From the NCBI RefSeq assembly GCF_003073045.1, contig NC_037590.1:15158778-15222777 (forward strand): DNA of 64,000 nucleotides, written 5' to 3'. Positions 26,601 through 38,765 of the stretch are shown one piece after another (the first letter of the stretch is position 1; each line of letters begins with the position of its first letter). The position numbers and the translations under genes are program-made. The DNA is from Pomacea canaliculata. Taxonomy: Eukaryota > Mollusca > Gastropoda > Architaenioglossa > Ampullariidae. Under the pieces are notes generated by a model, which was not told the origin of the DNA, did not search any database, and saw nothing but the letters and a program-made list of their open reading frames with translations.

Positions 26601-27204
26601 GTATGTGTATGGTGGGGAGGAGATAAGAATGAAAGGTGTATATGTGGAGTACAGGCGTTTGAACATACAAAGAAGTATATGTATGCATAAAGGTCTATAT
26701 TAATCTGCTTACATGTGCATTGGTGTGTTTTTTTGGTTTAGTTTTGGGGGTTTTTTTGCGTGAATATATCTTTGCTGATGGTGAAATGCATGCCTTTGTT
26801 TTTCCCCTCTCATGAATAGAGTCATTGTAATGTACATTTGATGTGATGTTGTAAATTGATGTGTACCTCATTTGAGTAGATGGTTGGGAGGTATGTGAGA
26901 GAGAGGTAGAGGTCAGAGAAAGAAAGAGATAGGGCGGAGAAGATGAGAAAAAAATGTGCAGTGGCCGCAAGGGAGGAGTGCCCAAAACATTCTTCACCAC
27001 TAGCATTTGTGTGTTTGTAGGAGTGGAATATTCTTCATCAGATTTTGGTGCAATAATGATAACATTGAAGAATATGTAGTTATATTTTATACAGTGAACC
27101 CATAAAACTGCTTTGTGAAATAACATTTCAAGCTTTTTTGTGTGCTTTTATTTTTTCGTTTTCAGCAATTTGCTCGTTCAGCCAAACACCAAGATGATGA
27201 CTAG
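20668..27204 (+). CDS. RNPC3: RNPC3: U11/U12 snRNP 65 kDa protein (minor spliceosome), 5' end incomplete, one frame break
   Basis: Bridges U11 and U12 in the di-snRNP that recognises U12-type introns. In mammals the N-terminal part contacts PDCD7 (59K) and the C-terminal RRM binds the U12 snRNA 3' stem-loop. Coding exons: 20668-20789, 21206-21253, 21545-21660, 22138-22233, 22510-22621, 23056-23123, 23332-23441, 24507-24754, 25217-25293, 25518-25617, 25776-25870, 26045-26103, 26341-26473, 27166-27204, about 473 residues (human 517). RRM1 has TLLVRHLP and KHTAFAEF; RRM2 has RLYIKNLARQV and KGQAFVTLP. Between them are the conserved block around PPPSPS and FYVQVLHLMNK, an acidic Ser/Glu stretch and a basic RRVRKRARL segment. 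All phases fit except in the sixth exon seen, which lacks one base. The true start Met is unplaced. All 13 introns have GT-AG ends and none has a U12-type donor. I judge it a real gene, not a processed copy, because introns are present. Confidence 0.94.
23056..23123 (+). other. RNPC3: RNPC3 exon with apparent 1-base deletion
   Basis: The exon opens in frame as VLHLMNK, then the family continuation (Met, Asp/Asn, Leu-Pro, Phe-Gly-Pro, ending Pro-Pro-Met) is read only in the next frame. The exon is 68 nt where 69 would fit both neighbours. The lesion maps to the run of three A at 23074-23076, where four would restore agreement. Read literally, translation stops at TAG 23372-23374 in the next exon. 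Confidence 0.9.
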
Positions 27205-29150
27205 AGAACTGACAGCCTGACATGTGGCATTTCAAACGTGCTGGTGTTTTAGAGACACACAGATACCAAGTGTGAAAAAGAAGACAAGAAAATGAAGAGC
27301 GGTTTTTCCATGGAGAGAAGAGAGTGACTGATGAGACGCGTGTGGTGCATAATTTGAATGTATCGAGAGATAACACAATGCTTGCATCAAGGGGAAATCG
27401 CATACCGTGGTTGGTGGGATGTATAATTAAAAACGGAACAGTTCTCTGGTGTTCTACTGTTTTAAGGAATGTATTCCCATGGCTATCTGGCCCCTCTAAC
27501 AGCAGAATCGGACCCAGTCGCCATGAAGGGAGCATCTCACAACCGGACATCGATAAATGTTAAACCACACGGCACGTACGATTCAGGAGGTAGCAGAGCT
27601 GAATAAGTGATGACGATAAAAGGATCGTATGGGAGGCTGCCATGGTCGTTTAGCGCTTCAGTAATGTGTGTTCCATTCCCGGATGCATAGCGCATGACGG
27701 AACACATCGTACCTCCAACACTATTGGAGACACTACAAAGCTTCATCCTCGGCACACGGTACCAGAACTGCGCGGCTGACCTCGAGATCGACAGGCAGTG
27801 TTTTGACTGTGTCTGGAAAATTTTCAGAACTCATTTAAAATCCATTCCGGACTTGTCCACTTCATTCAGTGGATGTATTGACGCGTTCCAGAGGAATGCC
27901 CTTTGGAATCTGGTTTTATTGTTTCATCTGATTGCAGGCCGATGTTTTTTGACGTGTGATTTGTGTCAAATTTCTAATATAAGATTTATTGCGCGATCAA
28001 AGCAGTTTAATAGTCGCAGCAGTGTGTGTGTGTGTGAGAGAGAGATGATGTTTTAATCTTCCATAAGGTTATAGAATACGTTGTCCCGTATGTGTTGGAT
28101 ATATGCAAGTAGTTGGTAATTTCGATGACGTCGCTGAAATTTCGTTAGACAGTACACCATTAACGTCTATTGACACGATTCTTCGTTGGTTGCCTGACCT
28201 TTGCCCCACAATACCCCTAAAGGAATGAGTTCAAAATTCTATGGCCGGTCACCGGTATTGCTGCATTTCTACGGTATTCCGAACTAGCTGCTTCATTCTG
28301 AGACCTGAGGTGTGTACCTACAAGTCCCTTTCGGACAAAATGAGCGTGTGATTCGATAATATTTATGAAGGTACTCGCGAGTTTAGGGTCATTTATGAGG
28401 CTCTCGTCAGTGCTTCTTATGAGGCAGTCGCCAGTGCTGATCGTTGAAGTTGTCTTCACTGGTTTACCTGATACATTTGTTCCTTTCCTATATGCTTCGC
28501 TGGTATTTTAGATTCTCATTATTTGATTGCTTCTTTCTTTTGTTGAAATTCATCCCTCCCCCCTCCACATGCACACATAAACGCTCGCACGAATACAAGG
28601 CATGGGAACTCACAAAATGCACGCAAAAACACACAACACAAATCCCGCACACGCATACAAAAAAGAACTCGCGCATGCACCAAGAGTTCGGTATTTATAA
28701 AAAGGATTAAAACTCCTTGATTACAATTCGCAAAGAGTTATTTATCACTTCACTTCATCCACCCTGGAAGAAGGCATTTACAAATACAACCCTGCAATGT
28801 CCAATACTCGCTGTTGTGCCCATGTTTAGGCCAGTGCTCAGAGTGGGATGCATTCCGGCAGCACAAGAAGCCAGAAAGCACATGACGCCCTCATCATAAA
28901 GCAGCGTATCAGGTCGGACTTCTCGCAACCGTGACACGGTTTTGTTTGCGCTGACCTCAGATAAGCGATATAATCTGTAACCGGAGCTAATATCAATGGA
29001 TAGTCTTGTTTTTAATTCCCCTTCCCCCATCTAGTGTTTGTTCGTGTTTAAAATCGCTCTCCGTGCCTTCCAACAGAAGCATCTTAAGCAGCTAGAATAA
29101 AAAAAACAAATAGTTTTATCAGGTTTGGAATAATGTTACGAGGGCGTTAC
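27205..29150 (+). other. RNPC3 3' UTR and downstream flank
   Basis: No further coding exon is recognised. No AATAAA is close to the stop; an ATTAAA variant occurs near 27425 and an AATAAA near 29097. A short TG/AG run lies at 28023-28046. Open frames here are short and unsupported. Confidence 0.4.
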
Positions 29151-31263
29151 CAATGTCAATAGCATTTCTGGCATTAGCAATCAGCGTTTGCTTATATCCC
29201 CCGTCCTGCTCTATATTTTGCAGTTTAACATCGACTGTGCCTCGCGTCTGTCGACTTTGCCCACCTCCCATAATGGCTTGTTCCCAGAGGGCAGATCAGA
29301 TGGCGCAGGGGTGCCTTGCGGAGGACACGTCCTCGGAGACAAGTGTTGATGGGGAATGGGGCTGAAGCTGAGAACAGGACGTGGGAAGGTCGCAGGTCGC
29401 CTTTTTTTTTTTTTTTAATAATAAGGATCGATGGAAGTATCGCCGATAAGATCAGGCTTTGCCTAGATTATCGCCTCGTGATCTCGTCTGCTGCGACTTT
29501 CATCGAGAATCTCTCCACGCGGTCTCGACAGTCACGAGGCATTGGCGAGAATCTCGCCTTGCGATCTCGTCAACTCACGGGTCGTGTTTTAAGGTGACGG
29601 TTCTGGTGTCGGTGATCCACGGCTCGGGGTGGGAGGTCGACACCGGTTCCAGAAACAATGAAGTCAGCTGCACTCGGCACGAGAGACGGGGGTAGGAGTG
29701 GGGGTAAGGAAGCGCATCCTTAACAAGATCTCCCTCCGACCCTCTCTCGGACAGCTGGAAAGGAAACTGCCAACAGCCGCATGCAGCATCCTGGCCCTCC
29801 AGCCACCCACGTGATCGAGCGCTTGAGCAGATCGGATGCCAGGAAGATGCATTATTCATGGACCGCCATGACAACCTTTACTCGGCTAGGCCGAGCTTAA
29901 CGCATGTACGGTGGTTTTGTACGTGAAAACAGTGGATTCCATGTTGGCGGTTGTCACGCCGCACGCAAGCAACGATGTGCTTGCATGCACTCGAGGTACC
30001 AAGCACTCGCAATGTGCAAACCCGAACTCTGGACCCTTCGCCTGATGGCAGAAGCAGTTGTGGGACTGGAACAAAGCAGCCGACGCCGAAGCTTGAAAGG
30101 GGCTCCATGGGGCATTTTCTCGATTTCCTATCCCTCCCCACCATCCGCCGAAATCCCGAAGAGATCCCGTTGGGTGTCATCTGAGTGAGTGGGTTGGAAA
30201 AACCCTAGCAGTGTAAACCTTGTCGTTCGGTACTCATTGAGGGGGTGTGTGGGAGGGTGTTGGTCCCCTGTTGACAACTACTAGTCGCGTGGTATGACAA
30301 GGAGTAGTGGGTTGGTGGGAGGTATTGGTGGTCGATAGCCTCATCACCTACAGGAGAAGAAAATCAGAAGCGGTCGGAACGACTTGAGCAACGCTGGCGG
30401 ACCTTTCTGACAGGAAACAGAGAAGGGTCCCTGAGTGTCCAATGGTTCCTTAAGTTCTGTCTCGCACTCTCAGGGTAGACTGGCCGACTAGTGACTGTAC
30501 TTGAACCTCACTACCGAGGCTAGCGACGAGTCCGTGCGTACCCTCCTCCCCCTTCTCACTTTTCCGACCCACCCACTCATCGATTCGAAAGGGTTTGGTT
30601 TTTTTCAGGAGCAAGTTGTGACTCGGTCGGCACTGCGCCTTTCTTCTTTCTTCTCCAAACAAGGCAGCCGAACTGTAATGTTATCCTCGCCTTGTTCATT
30701 TTTGTGCTACTTATATCGAGCTGTTTGCTTGATCCTTTTTTTATTATTTTAATTGGCGTAGACTAGTAGCTTTAATGGGTTTTGGGGAGGATGGAGCGGT
30801 TGGACTTTTTAAAAGAAATTAGCGTGAAGAGTGGATTAGAAGTAGTGGACTAGTTTTTACTGTGTTCCCTGATGTTGCTATGTAAGCGACTTTTGTCGAC
30901 AGGGTCTTATTCGTTCCTGTCAAGAAAACTATACAAAATAAAACATCGAAGGTGTAGAGTAGAAAGGTAATTATGCAAAATAAGACATCAAATGTATGTA
31001 TAGTGGTGATTAATTTCGACATAACTGATGCTTTCTTTGTATTAGACAACGATATCAAATCAAAAGTAGATGTTTTTATATTTTATTGTCGACGGTTTTA
31101 TCACAAAAAAAAATCATTATGTCGCCAGTAGTCTATTTTTTAAACTGTCAGATGTAGGCGTCATTTGTCAAATGCTTCAACTTTGATATGGATGCAAATA
31201 TTCACTTTTCGATTTCTGCAGAATGATCGATTCAGTGCGCAAAGTGTAGCCGCTTCCAAAGTG
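29151..31263. other. G+C- and CpG-richer intergenic stretch, no gene recognised
   Basis: Base composition shifts to richer G+C, most clearly at about 29250-30150, and overlapping open frames of 60-100 codons appear on both strands, as expected by chance in such DNA. None has family motifs or splice context. A short perfect palindrome (GGCGAGAATCTCGCC) lies near 29544. I see no coding support. Confidence 0.4.
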
Positions 31264-31712
31264 AAGGGGTGGGCGAAGTGGGTTTATTTGTGGGCCGATT
31301 TCAAAATTCTAAGCTATGTGGTGGCCAATAAAACACCAAAACCCGAGGCCAGTACCTAGTATTAATAGGAATGGACAACAGATGAGTTCATAATGGCGTT
31401 CACTTATTGAATTTATTCTGTTAAGTGAAGCTGTTTGAATTCGCTGACAATGAAACTTTAGAACCAGCCTTTCTTTTGAAGGCAGCCGCCCCCGATGCTC
31501 TACATCAGCCATGTCAGGCGTGTTATTTGCTATCGTTGTATTTTGTGTAAAATTGTTTACGGACTGCCAACTTCTAACGCTGTTGTAAATCATAAATTAA
31601 ATTTCAATCAGATTAACAACGTAGGCTGAATAAAAATATGACAAGTGCATTTCAAATGTTGGCAGACGGACCGATCCAAAGACGTTCTCGGGCTGTAGTT
31701 TGCCCACCCCTG
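31264..31712. mobile_element. Probable older hAT-like non-autonomous element
   Basis: The left end reads AAGGGGTGGGCGAAGT; the right end, reverse-complemented, reads CAGGGGTGGGCAAACT, sharing the 10-base core AGGGGTGGGC. This is the usual terminal type of CAGGGGTGGGC hAT MITEs. No 8 bp target duplication could be found, and the left terminal base differs, so the element is either old or my left boundary is wrong. No transposase frame was seen inside. Confidence 0.4.
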
Positions 31713-31890
31713 TGCTCGTAAAAGAATATTTTTTCATAGTTTTTCTTTTCCTTATTTATAGTTTGTTTTCTCTATACTTGGATGCCACGTGCTAGCTGTT
31801 AGTGTGTTAGCAGCGATCCCACGACATTCGGCGTTCAAAGGCTTTGTGTGCAATTCTCCGCCAACCGCTAGCTGGATGGCTAATCCCTAG

Positions 31891-31924
31891 CAGTCAGCTA
31901 AACTGCTAATATTTTAGCTGACTG
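31891..31924. repeat. Perfect 11 bp inverted repeat (hairpin)
   Basis: CAGTCAGCTAA at 31891-31901 is followed, after a 12-base loop, by its exact reverse complement at 31914-31924. A related hairpin with the same arm core occurs at 51548-51588, suggesting a dispersed repeat family. The nearby sequence also repeats GCTAGC / TTAGCTG-like words. Confidence 0.8.
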
Positions 31925-33424
31925 TTTACTCGTTAGCTGTCATGTTACAGGCGCATCGTGCACCCAGCCCCTGTTATGGGCTCCCCGTTCCTTTGCTTCC
32001 GGTATACATCTATCGCCCGATTGTCACACTTCTTCCTAAGCTTTGATAGTGGAAATGTCGAGGTGGTAATGTCGTCAGCCTCAGTCTACGCTTTTCACGT
32101 TCCTGTAATCTACATGGGAATAAATTACACTTAGCTGGAGACATCAGTTAAGCTCGTTCTTAACCGGGAAAAATGCCGAAGCATCAAACCCGCAGTTTCC
32201 CCCAAATCGTATTGTACTGGCAAATACGTTTGAACTTAGAATGTTGACCAAAGTTCCAACGATCCAGACATTCACCCCGAAAGTTTGGTTTCCTGTGACC
32301 TTCACACACAACTTTACCACACTTGTTCAAACGTTCGACATTTGCCGGGTTAATAATGGCGGTTAGGTGCAGTCATTAGTGTCGCAAAATTGATGTTGAT
32401 CCTCAGTCAGCACGCAGGTTTTGCGAAATGTCACGAACCTCATCACTGTTTAGGGCCCTTCTTCTTATCGGACGCATGTTGTCGAATAATGTGGCAATTT
32501 TTTTTTTTTTAATGTATGACCGTCACATACCGACCGTTACGAAAGTCATTTTACCCCATCCCCATTGTTGCAAACCTTACCGATGATTATCATTTGCCTC
32601 ATGGTCCTGTGGTGCAGGACTCGCCCCTATGTATGCTGCAACACGACCCCGAACTATGTCACTCGCCGTCTGCATCGTCATCCTCACTAACAGCAGGCCT
32701 AGCGGCAGGTTCGCTGCGCCATCGCGGACCCACCATCACCGAGCGACTCTAGCGCCCCCTACCCTCGCTTCCACTGAACTCCCTGCCAGCAAGGGGCAGC
32801 AAGCCAGCAATCTTTCTTTGAAGCCAGGGAGCTATAAAGGCAATCAATACACAAAAGTCGACAGCCACGACGCGCCAAAGGAGAGACGCTTTAGTTTCCA
32901 AACGTCTTTTTCTTTCTTTCTCTCTCTCTTCCCTCCCTTGTTTTTGTTTTTGTTTTGTTTGTTTATTTTTTTTAAACATCGTCTCCCCGGGGCTCGGGGC
33001 CCGACATCTGTGATGAGGACTTAGGCTTTTATGAAGGGCACGTTTGGATGAAAAGCGAAGTCGTGGCCGGAAGGAGTGAGCGCAAATGCCGAAGGGAGGG
33101 CGGAAACTGATCGAGGAGCTTAACAAAAATTTTGCAAAACTTGAATTTAAAATTGCTGTTTGGAATGCCAGAGGTCGGTGAGCGTTCAGGAATGTGCAGG
33201 TGATGAACTGGAGGAGCGGGGAGAGGGCTTGATTGTTGATGGAATGCATGTCGTGGTCACTTGAGGCAAAACATGGTGTGGTTATTTTAGTTCAATGATG
33301 ATTCTCGTGGCAACAATGGTCAAGATGAGAGGCAGAGTGAAAAGGGAAGTGGAGGTATAACAGAGCCTGCGTGCTGACGGTCCTCAGCCCGGGGATAAGA
33401 ACTGTGGCTGGAGCGAAAAATGTG

Positions 33425-33505
33425 TGGAGGTGTGGTCACCTGTATAATTTGAACCCATAACCTAGTCTGTGACACTAACTATGCATCAGGGGAGAGCTTG
33501 GTGCT
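33425..33505 (-). mobile_element. Possible tRNA-derived SINE head
   Basis: On the minus strand an A-box-like word (TGCATAGTTAGTG, 33484-33472) is followed by a B-box-like word (GGTTCAAATTA, 33455-33445) at a tRNA-like distance. No cloverleaf can be folded convincingly, so I read it as a decayed pol III promoter of a SINE, not a tRNA gene. Confidence 0.35.
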
Positions 33506-36500
33506 CAGTGTCTTGACATCAAGGATGCAAGCAACGACCTTAAGAAAAATTTCGTCTACAACATTGGTTGCTACGTCTGACTTGTCGTCGCTTTGAAATA
33601 CTGATAAGTTTACAATTGCAAATAAACTGCGTCCATGCTGCTCTAATCTTTTACCGCCATCGAGGGCTTCGTCGTGCCATGCTGCTTCACCAAACAGTCT
33701 TCATGCCTGGATTCAGAGGGTCGTCGTACGACCAAAAGGCAACAGAATGGCAGACTACACAGGCCCAGCCAGTCGCATGGCATCCCATAGAATTAATTCT
33801 AACTAGCACGCGCGTGCGAGAGAAGACGTGAACATCAGTCAGCCAGAGGAGATGGTGCTATGGGGCTGATGGCAACCAAATTAAGACAGAATATTGTCTA
33901 ACACCATTCATGCAAATGTAGTCGACCGACGATAAATCCTGGACAACTGAAAGTAGTTCTGGATATGAGATTGCCGGCTTAAACAGTTGGGGTGGGTGAG
34001 AAGTGATTAGTTAAAAGTTTGAAATTTCAAACAAATAGTGCATTCAAGAAAATCAAATTATACAGTCAGAAAGATATCGTCCAGACGTGTCCCAGACGAA
34101 GAGGAGCAGTTGTGTCGACTGCTCTCCCTATTTCTGCAGGCTGCCCTGAATAGCTCACTCCAATATGTAAGCAAAGGCGATAAGAGGACGCCGCCTTGAA
34201 GCTTGCAGAAATCCTCTGGCGTCGTCAAAATACTTAGGAATGAAAAGAGGTCTGGCGATTTATTGCCGGATCCCTCCGACCGCCATTCATAGTGCATGCC
34301 CTCGGCTCGAAGATGGCGAGTCCGTTAACGACTTTTTTCCCTTGGATCTTTTCGCTTCTCTGAGAAGGTCGTGTAGAGGGCCACTTCCTGACTTTGAGAC
34401 ACAGATGCACCCAGGACTGTGACGACCCTCCCCATCCTCTCCCCTCCCCAAAGAGAGTTGTAACGGACGGAAGACAAGGTTGCTGCTGCTTCAGTACCTG
34501 TGATCTTCATGGTCGAGTTGTTTGCTCCAAGAAGGCGCTGACTAGCTCTTGGACATGAGAGGTAGCTTTATTTTTAGTCCGTACACACAGCCCATGAAAC
34601 AAACCACTTTTATGTGATTGAAAAGAAGTGGGGATGGGGTTGAGAGAGAGAAATTGGACTTAAGCAAATTTAACAGGCTTTCACTTTGACTCGCCACCCG
34701 ACCCTCCTCTACTACTCGTCTCACCTTTTATTATTGGTACTCTGCAGACTTTTGTTCCAGTCAACTACAGAAAACATTGAAGGTTTTCATTTCTTTACCA
34801 GACATTTAAATACAGTTCTTTTTCGAGATCTTACACCGCTAACAAACTCCGTATTTCCGTCTACCGAATCGGATGGGCTCCACCACCCGCATATACCCCG
34901 ACAATTTACGACTGGTCGAGAAATCACTCCGGGATTAACTCTATTAACGGGTTCCTGGATTCACAAGTAAATGATATAACGGCGCTGAAGGGTTTACAAA
35001 AGGCATTAAATTAGGTTGAAGAGAAATGTTTCAGACTACAGCCGACATTTTTAGGAAGCTACGAGAAAAAGTTATTAGCCACCGAATCTTCTAATAGAAA
35101 TGGGCGTCTTAACAGAATTTCCGCAAGAAGCAAATGAGACAAGACTGACAACAGATGTAAAGGGCCTTCACTACTATCAGCGTCCAAGAGAATTGCCCTG
35201 ACGAGTGGAAATTGAGACGAAACACGAAGGGGATTAAAGGAAGTAATGAAAGATAATATCTGGAGGGAGACAACTGGCTGATGTGTATCTTGTAAATGAC
35301 GAGTAGAATGTCTAATAAGATCAGCAAGAAAACAAATATCAGGGAAACTAAACATACGGACAGTAGAAGAAGTTGATAATGTGGGTATATTTTTGTTGAT
35401 ATAGTTTTTAAATATTACTGTACTTGTTATGAGTGTAGTGGTAAGAGCGGTGTTACGGATTACTATTTCTGTAGTGGGTACCTTACTCCCCAACCCTACA
35501 TCAGAAAAAAATTAAAACTGTTGTAGACGAGTAAACTTTTTTTTTTAATCCTCTTGTTTTACCAGGTAACAATGTTTGGAAAAGCCAACTCTACACTACT
35601 CGTGGCAACAGGTGGGTGTTTCGGGTACAGGCATTTCATACCAGTTCCGTCGGGCCATCGAAAGAAAGCATACAAACAGAAGTTGATGAAAGTAGGATAC
35701 ATTTGCAGTAGTTAGCCAAGGCAGACTAGTTCAGCGCCCTTGGGCAGAATGAACCACCAGTGGCCAGGTAGCAGTCAGGTAAGTCATAGTTCAAGCAGCA
35801 TTTTAAAGACCAACCTCAGCAGTTTGCGTTTTTTTTTCCAGCTATCAGTAGATAGCCGATAATTAATTAATGGATGGGTTTTGGAAGTCGAAATTTACAG
35901 ATTAGGCTTATATCGCCTATATCTACTGATATCTGCACAAAAAATAAATAAATAAAAAAACGCAAACTATTCAAGTTGTTCTTTAATTGCCTACTTCTCG
36001 TCAGCCAGACAGCTAAAACCTTTAGCAGCTCGCTGTGCTCGTGGCCCCTGATATCTGTGCATGGTGGTTGGTACGCCACCTGGCGGGGATAAGCCGCGAA
36101 GAACAGGTATTTTTTTTTTTTTCAACCCCAGTCGAGCCGCCGGCTCTGATTACACAACACGTCCTTCATGCGCATGGCTGATGAACTCCAGACAAAGGCG
36201 TCGTGACCCTGCTTCTTAACCCGACTTGAAAGCCCAGGTAAGGGGGGAGAAAGAAGAAGGGGGGAGGAAGTCGGCCATCCCTGATGTTTATGACTAGCCT
36301 GGAGGCGTGGTGAGCCATGGACAGGGGTTGAAGGAGTAGTAGGGTTGGGGAAGAAGGAGGGCAGAAAAGAGGAACATGTTGGCGTAACATGGGATTTGTA
36401 GGTGGATGTCAGATGTCATGTATATGTATATGTAAGTGTGTTTTTTTAAAGAGGTACGGTAGGAAATGCAGGTGAGTTTTTGTTTTGTATTTCAACGCGC

Positions 36501-37400
36501 CACTTTTCTGCCACAGGGGACAAATAAAGTTTTATGTGGACGTAAATGGATATTGAATAGAAGACATTGGAGCACGAGATTGTTTGAATGGAGGATCAGA
36601 CACCGCAACACGAGAGGGAGGGCCCCAAACTTAGCGAAGATATACAGACGTGAACGGCGTACCCGGTTGCCCGGTTGTAATACCTTGGGGTGTCTCGAGT
36701 GCCACAGGGGTAACGATCGAGACTATTGAGTCCTACAAGTGTAACGACATAACGACAAACAATTGGCTTTGCCTGTATCAGCCGAGACACCGAGGAATTC
36801 CATGGTTTTGACAATTTCAAAGGCCTGTGTTCTGCGGTTAGAATATACCACAGCTGGAACGACTGGAACAGCTGTAGGAGAGCTGTAGATGGCCATGGAG
36901 CAGCAGCGAGGTCAAATGTCAGGAGTTTATCGAGGGATGGTTGGGGAAGTGGGGTAGATGATGGGTGAGAGAGACTATAAATTGTTAAACAATAATTTCT
37001 TGTAACTGGGACTCGCATTCTTTGGACTGAAGAGTCAGACCAAAAAAAAATTCAGTGAAAAAAAAAAAGTGAACAAAAAAACAACATGAAAATATAAAAA
37101 GAAAAAAGAGAATGGCAAAGTAGGTCTGAGAAGAAAAGAAAGCATGGAAAGTGTCAGATCAGAAAACTAAACATAAAAAAGTGTTGTCAAAATGCGAATA
37201 TTCTCAGTGCACAGATTATACACAGACGATTGAACGCACAGAAGACGCGCGTGGCGGCACGTGATTTTACCGATGGAGGAAGAAAAAAGGAAAAAAAAAA
37301 TCTTACTCACGCAAGAATTCGAATTGAAGCGGGGAAAAAAAACCAAACAGGAAAGGGTTTTGGAAAACCACTGGCCATGTGAATGAAGTTGTATCATTAA

Positions 37401-38339
37401 CTTGAACAGCTGTAGTCACGATACAGCTTTTTCCTTCTGCCTCTCTCCCTCTGTTTCTTTCTCGCTTTGTTTCTTTCGTTCTGTCTCTCGTTCTCCAGTG
37501 CCTCTCTCACTCTCTATTCTTTTTCTTGTCTCCCTCTCTGTCTCTGGTTTCGCAAGCAAGGGGTATGACTGTTTTGTAATTTTTAGTCATAAGAATCACT
37601 ATTGCAGCTCATGCTATGTCATGACTTAGAGGTTTTGTGTGTGGCTGCCTCTTTCTCGTTACAACAAACCACCCGATGGCTCATCGCTTACAAGGCTAAC
37701 CTGAGCTCGAAGTTGAGCTCGATGTTGATTAATATAACGCAGCCTTGTCGTCACGGAAAGGCGTTGTTAATTGTTGTTTATTAATTTGCTTTGTCGCAGA
37801 AAGGCGTTGCTAATCCTTGTTTATTAATGTGGTGTTTCCTAACAGAACACAATAATTGACGAAGATTGAAAACCCTCGCTGGCGTGACGTCATTGGCAGA
37901 GTGAGACAATCCCCAGCCGTTGCGCCAGTTTCAAAGCACTGATGCGCCTGAGACGTTGCCATGGCGACGAGAAAAAAGCTAGAGTGGATGCGACAGTTTC
38001 GAATCACACATCCCCCAAAGACAACAACAAGCCTGCCCTTGTGAAATCATCTGACTCCGGGTTTTTGCTTCCGAAGTACACGTATGTCCATATAGAGGGG
38101 TTCGTGAATGGAACTCCCTTGTACACTTATCTTTAAAAGTTCTAACGAACAATTGCCCAAGAGGAATATGATTTTGAGAGGAATACAAAACCAAGATAAG
38201 AACACCCGACTCACCTGCCAAGAAAAAAAAAACTCGTCGCGTGATCGGAAGAAGAATACTTCTCCTTGACCATCAAGATATGTTAGAGGAGTTCGTGGCT
38301 TGATTTGATGAAGTAGTTCTTTGTGCCAAAAAATGTGAA
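37401..38339. other. Intergenic DNA, CT-rich run and short duplication
   Basis: A CT-rich run (tctctct and tctgtctc words) fills about 37430-37545, followed by unremarkable sequence and the two-copy duplication at 37747-37832. No gene recognised. Confidence 0.4.
37747..37832. repeat. Two-copy imperfect direct repeat, period about 46 bp
   Basis: The words GAAAGGCGTTG and TTGTTTATTAAT recur in the same order in two adjacent copies (about 37747 and 37793). The copies differ by several substitutions. Confidence 0.6.
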
Positions 38340-38765
38340 CTGTAACATGCATTTTCGACCCTTGCTCTCGTTCCTGTTCCTGTTCCTTTTTTGTGTTTCT
38401 GCTCCTTTTCCTGTTCCTGTGCTTTACCATCTTTCTATTTCTGTTTGTTCTTGTTTCTTTTCCTATTCCTTTGCTTATCCTGTTTTGATTTCTGTTCATG
38501 TGCTTGAACCTAATCCTGCTGATATTTATGTGCTTGTGTTCAATCATATTTTTATTCTTCTTTGTTTTGGTTGCTCATTTTCCATTTCATACTCCTATTT
38601 TGTGCTTGTTCCTATTTCTGCTCATGTTCTTTCTTATTCCTGTTCCTTCCTCCCTTGTTCACTCTGTCCTGTTTCTAACCCTGTTCTTTTCCACCTATCA
38701 CAGCTTTTTCCTATTCATACATTTGCTTGTTTCTTCTCTTCTTCTCGTTTCTATTCCTGTTTCTG
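38340..38765. repeat. Degenerate (TTCCTG)n pyrimidine-rich tract
   Basis: About 420 bp of degenerate hexamers such as TGTTCC and TTCCTG give a strongly pyrimidine-rich plus strand. They create long repetitive open frames on both strands (Phe/Ser/Val/Leu-rich on plus, Arg/Asn/Lys-rich on minus). I treat both frames as artefacts of composition. Confidence 0.8.

Larger units (their letters stand above)
31713..37400. other. Intergenic DNA without recognised genes
   Basis: Apart from the hairpin at 31891-31924 and the SINE-like head near 33.45 kb, I see nothing assignable. Open frames reach 166 codons (minus strand, 32749-33249), but they cross low-complexity Ser/Phe/Lys runs and lack motifs. The stretch 37020-37330 is rich in A runs. 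Confidence 0.4.

Noticed and set aside
15793..27165. U12-type introns inside TYW5 or RNPC3
   Set aside because: All identified donors are ordinary GT sites and none matches the RTATCCTTT consensus.
20668..27204. RNPC3 as a processed pseudogene because of the frame break
   Set aside because: Thirteen introns with good splice sites and thirteen intact exons make a retro-copy impossible and wholesale decay unlikely.
22490..28200. Duplicated U12-type 5' splice-site words (USSE-like autoregulatory element) in RNPC3 introns or 3' UTR
   Set aside because: Known for vertebrate RNPC3, so I looked for paired TATCCTT words. Only isolated ATCCTT occurrences (for example 22500) were seen, no pair.
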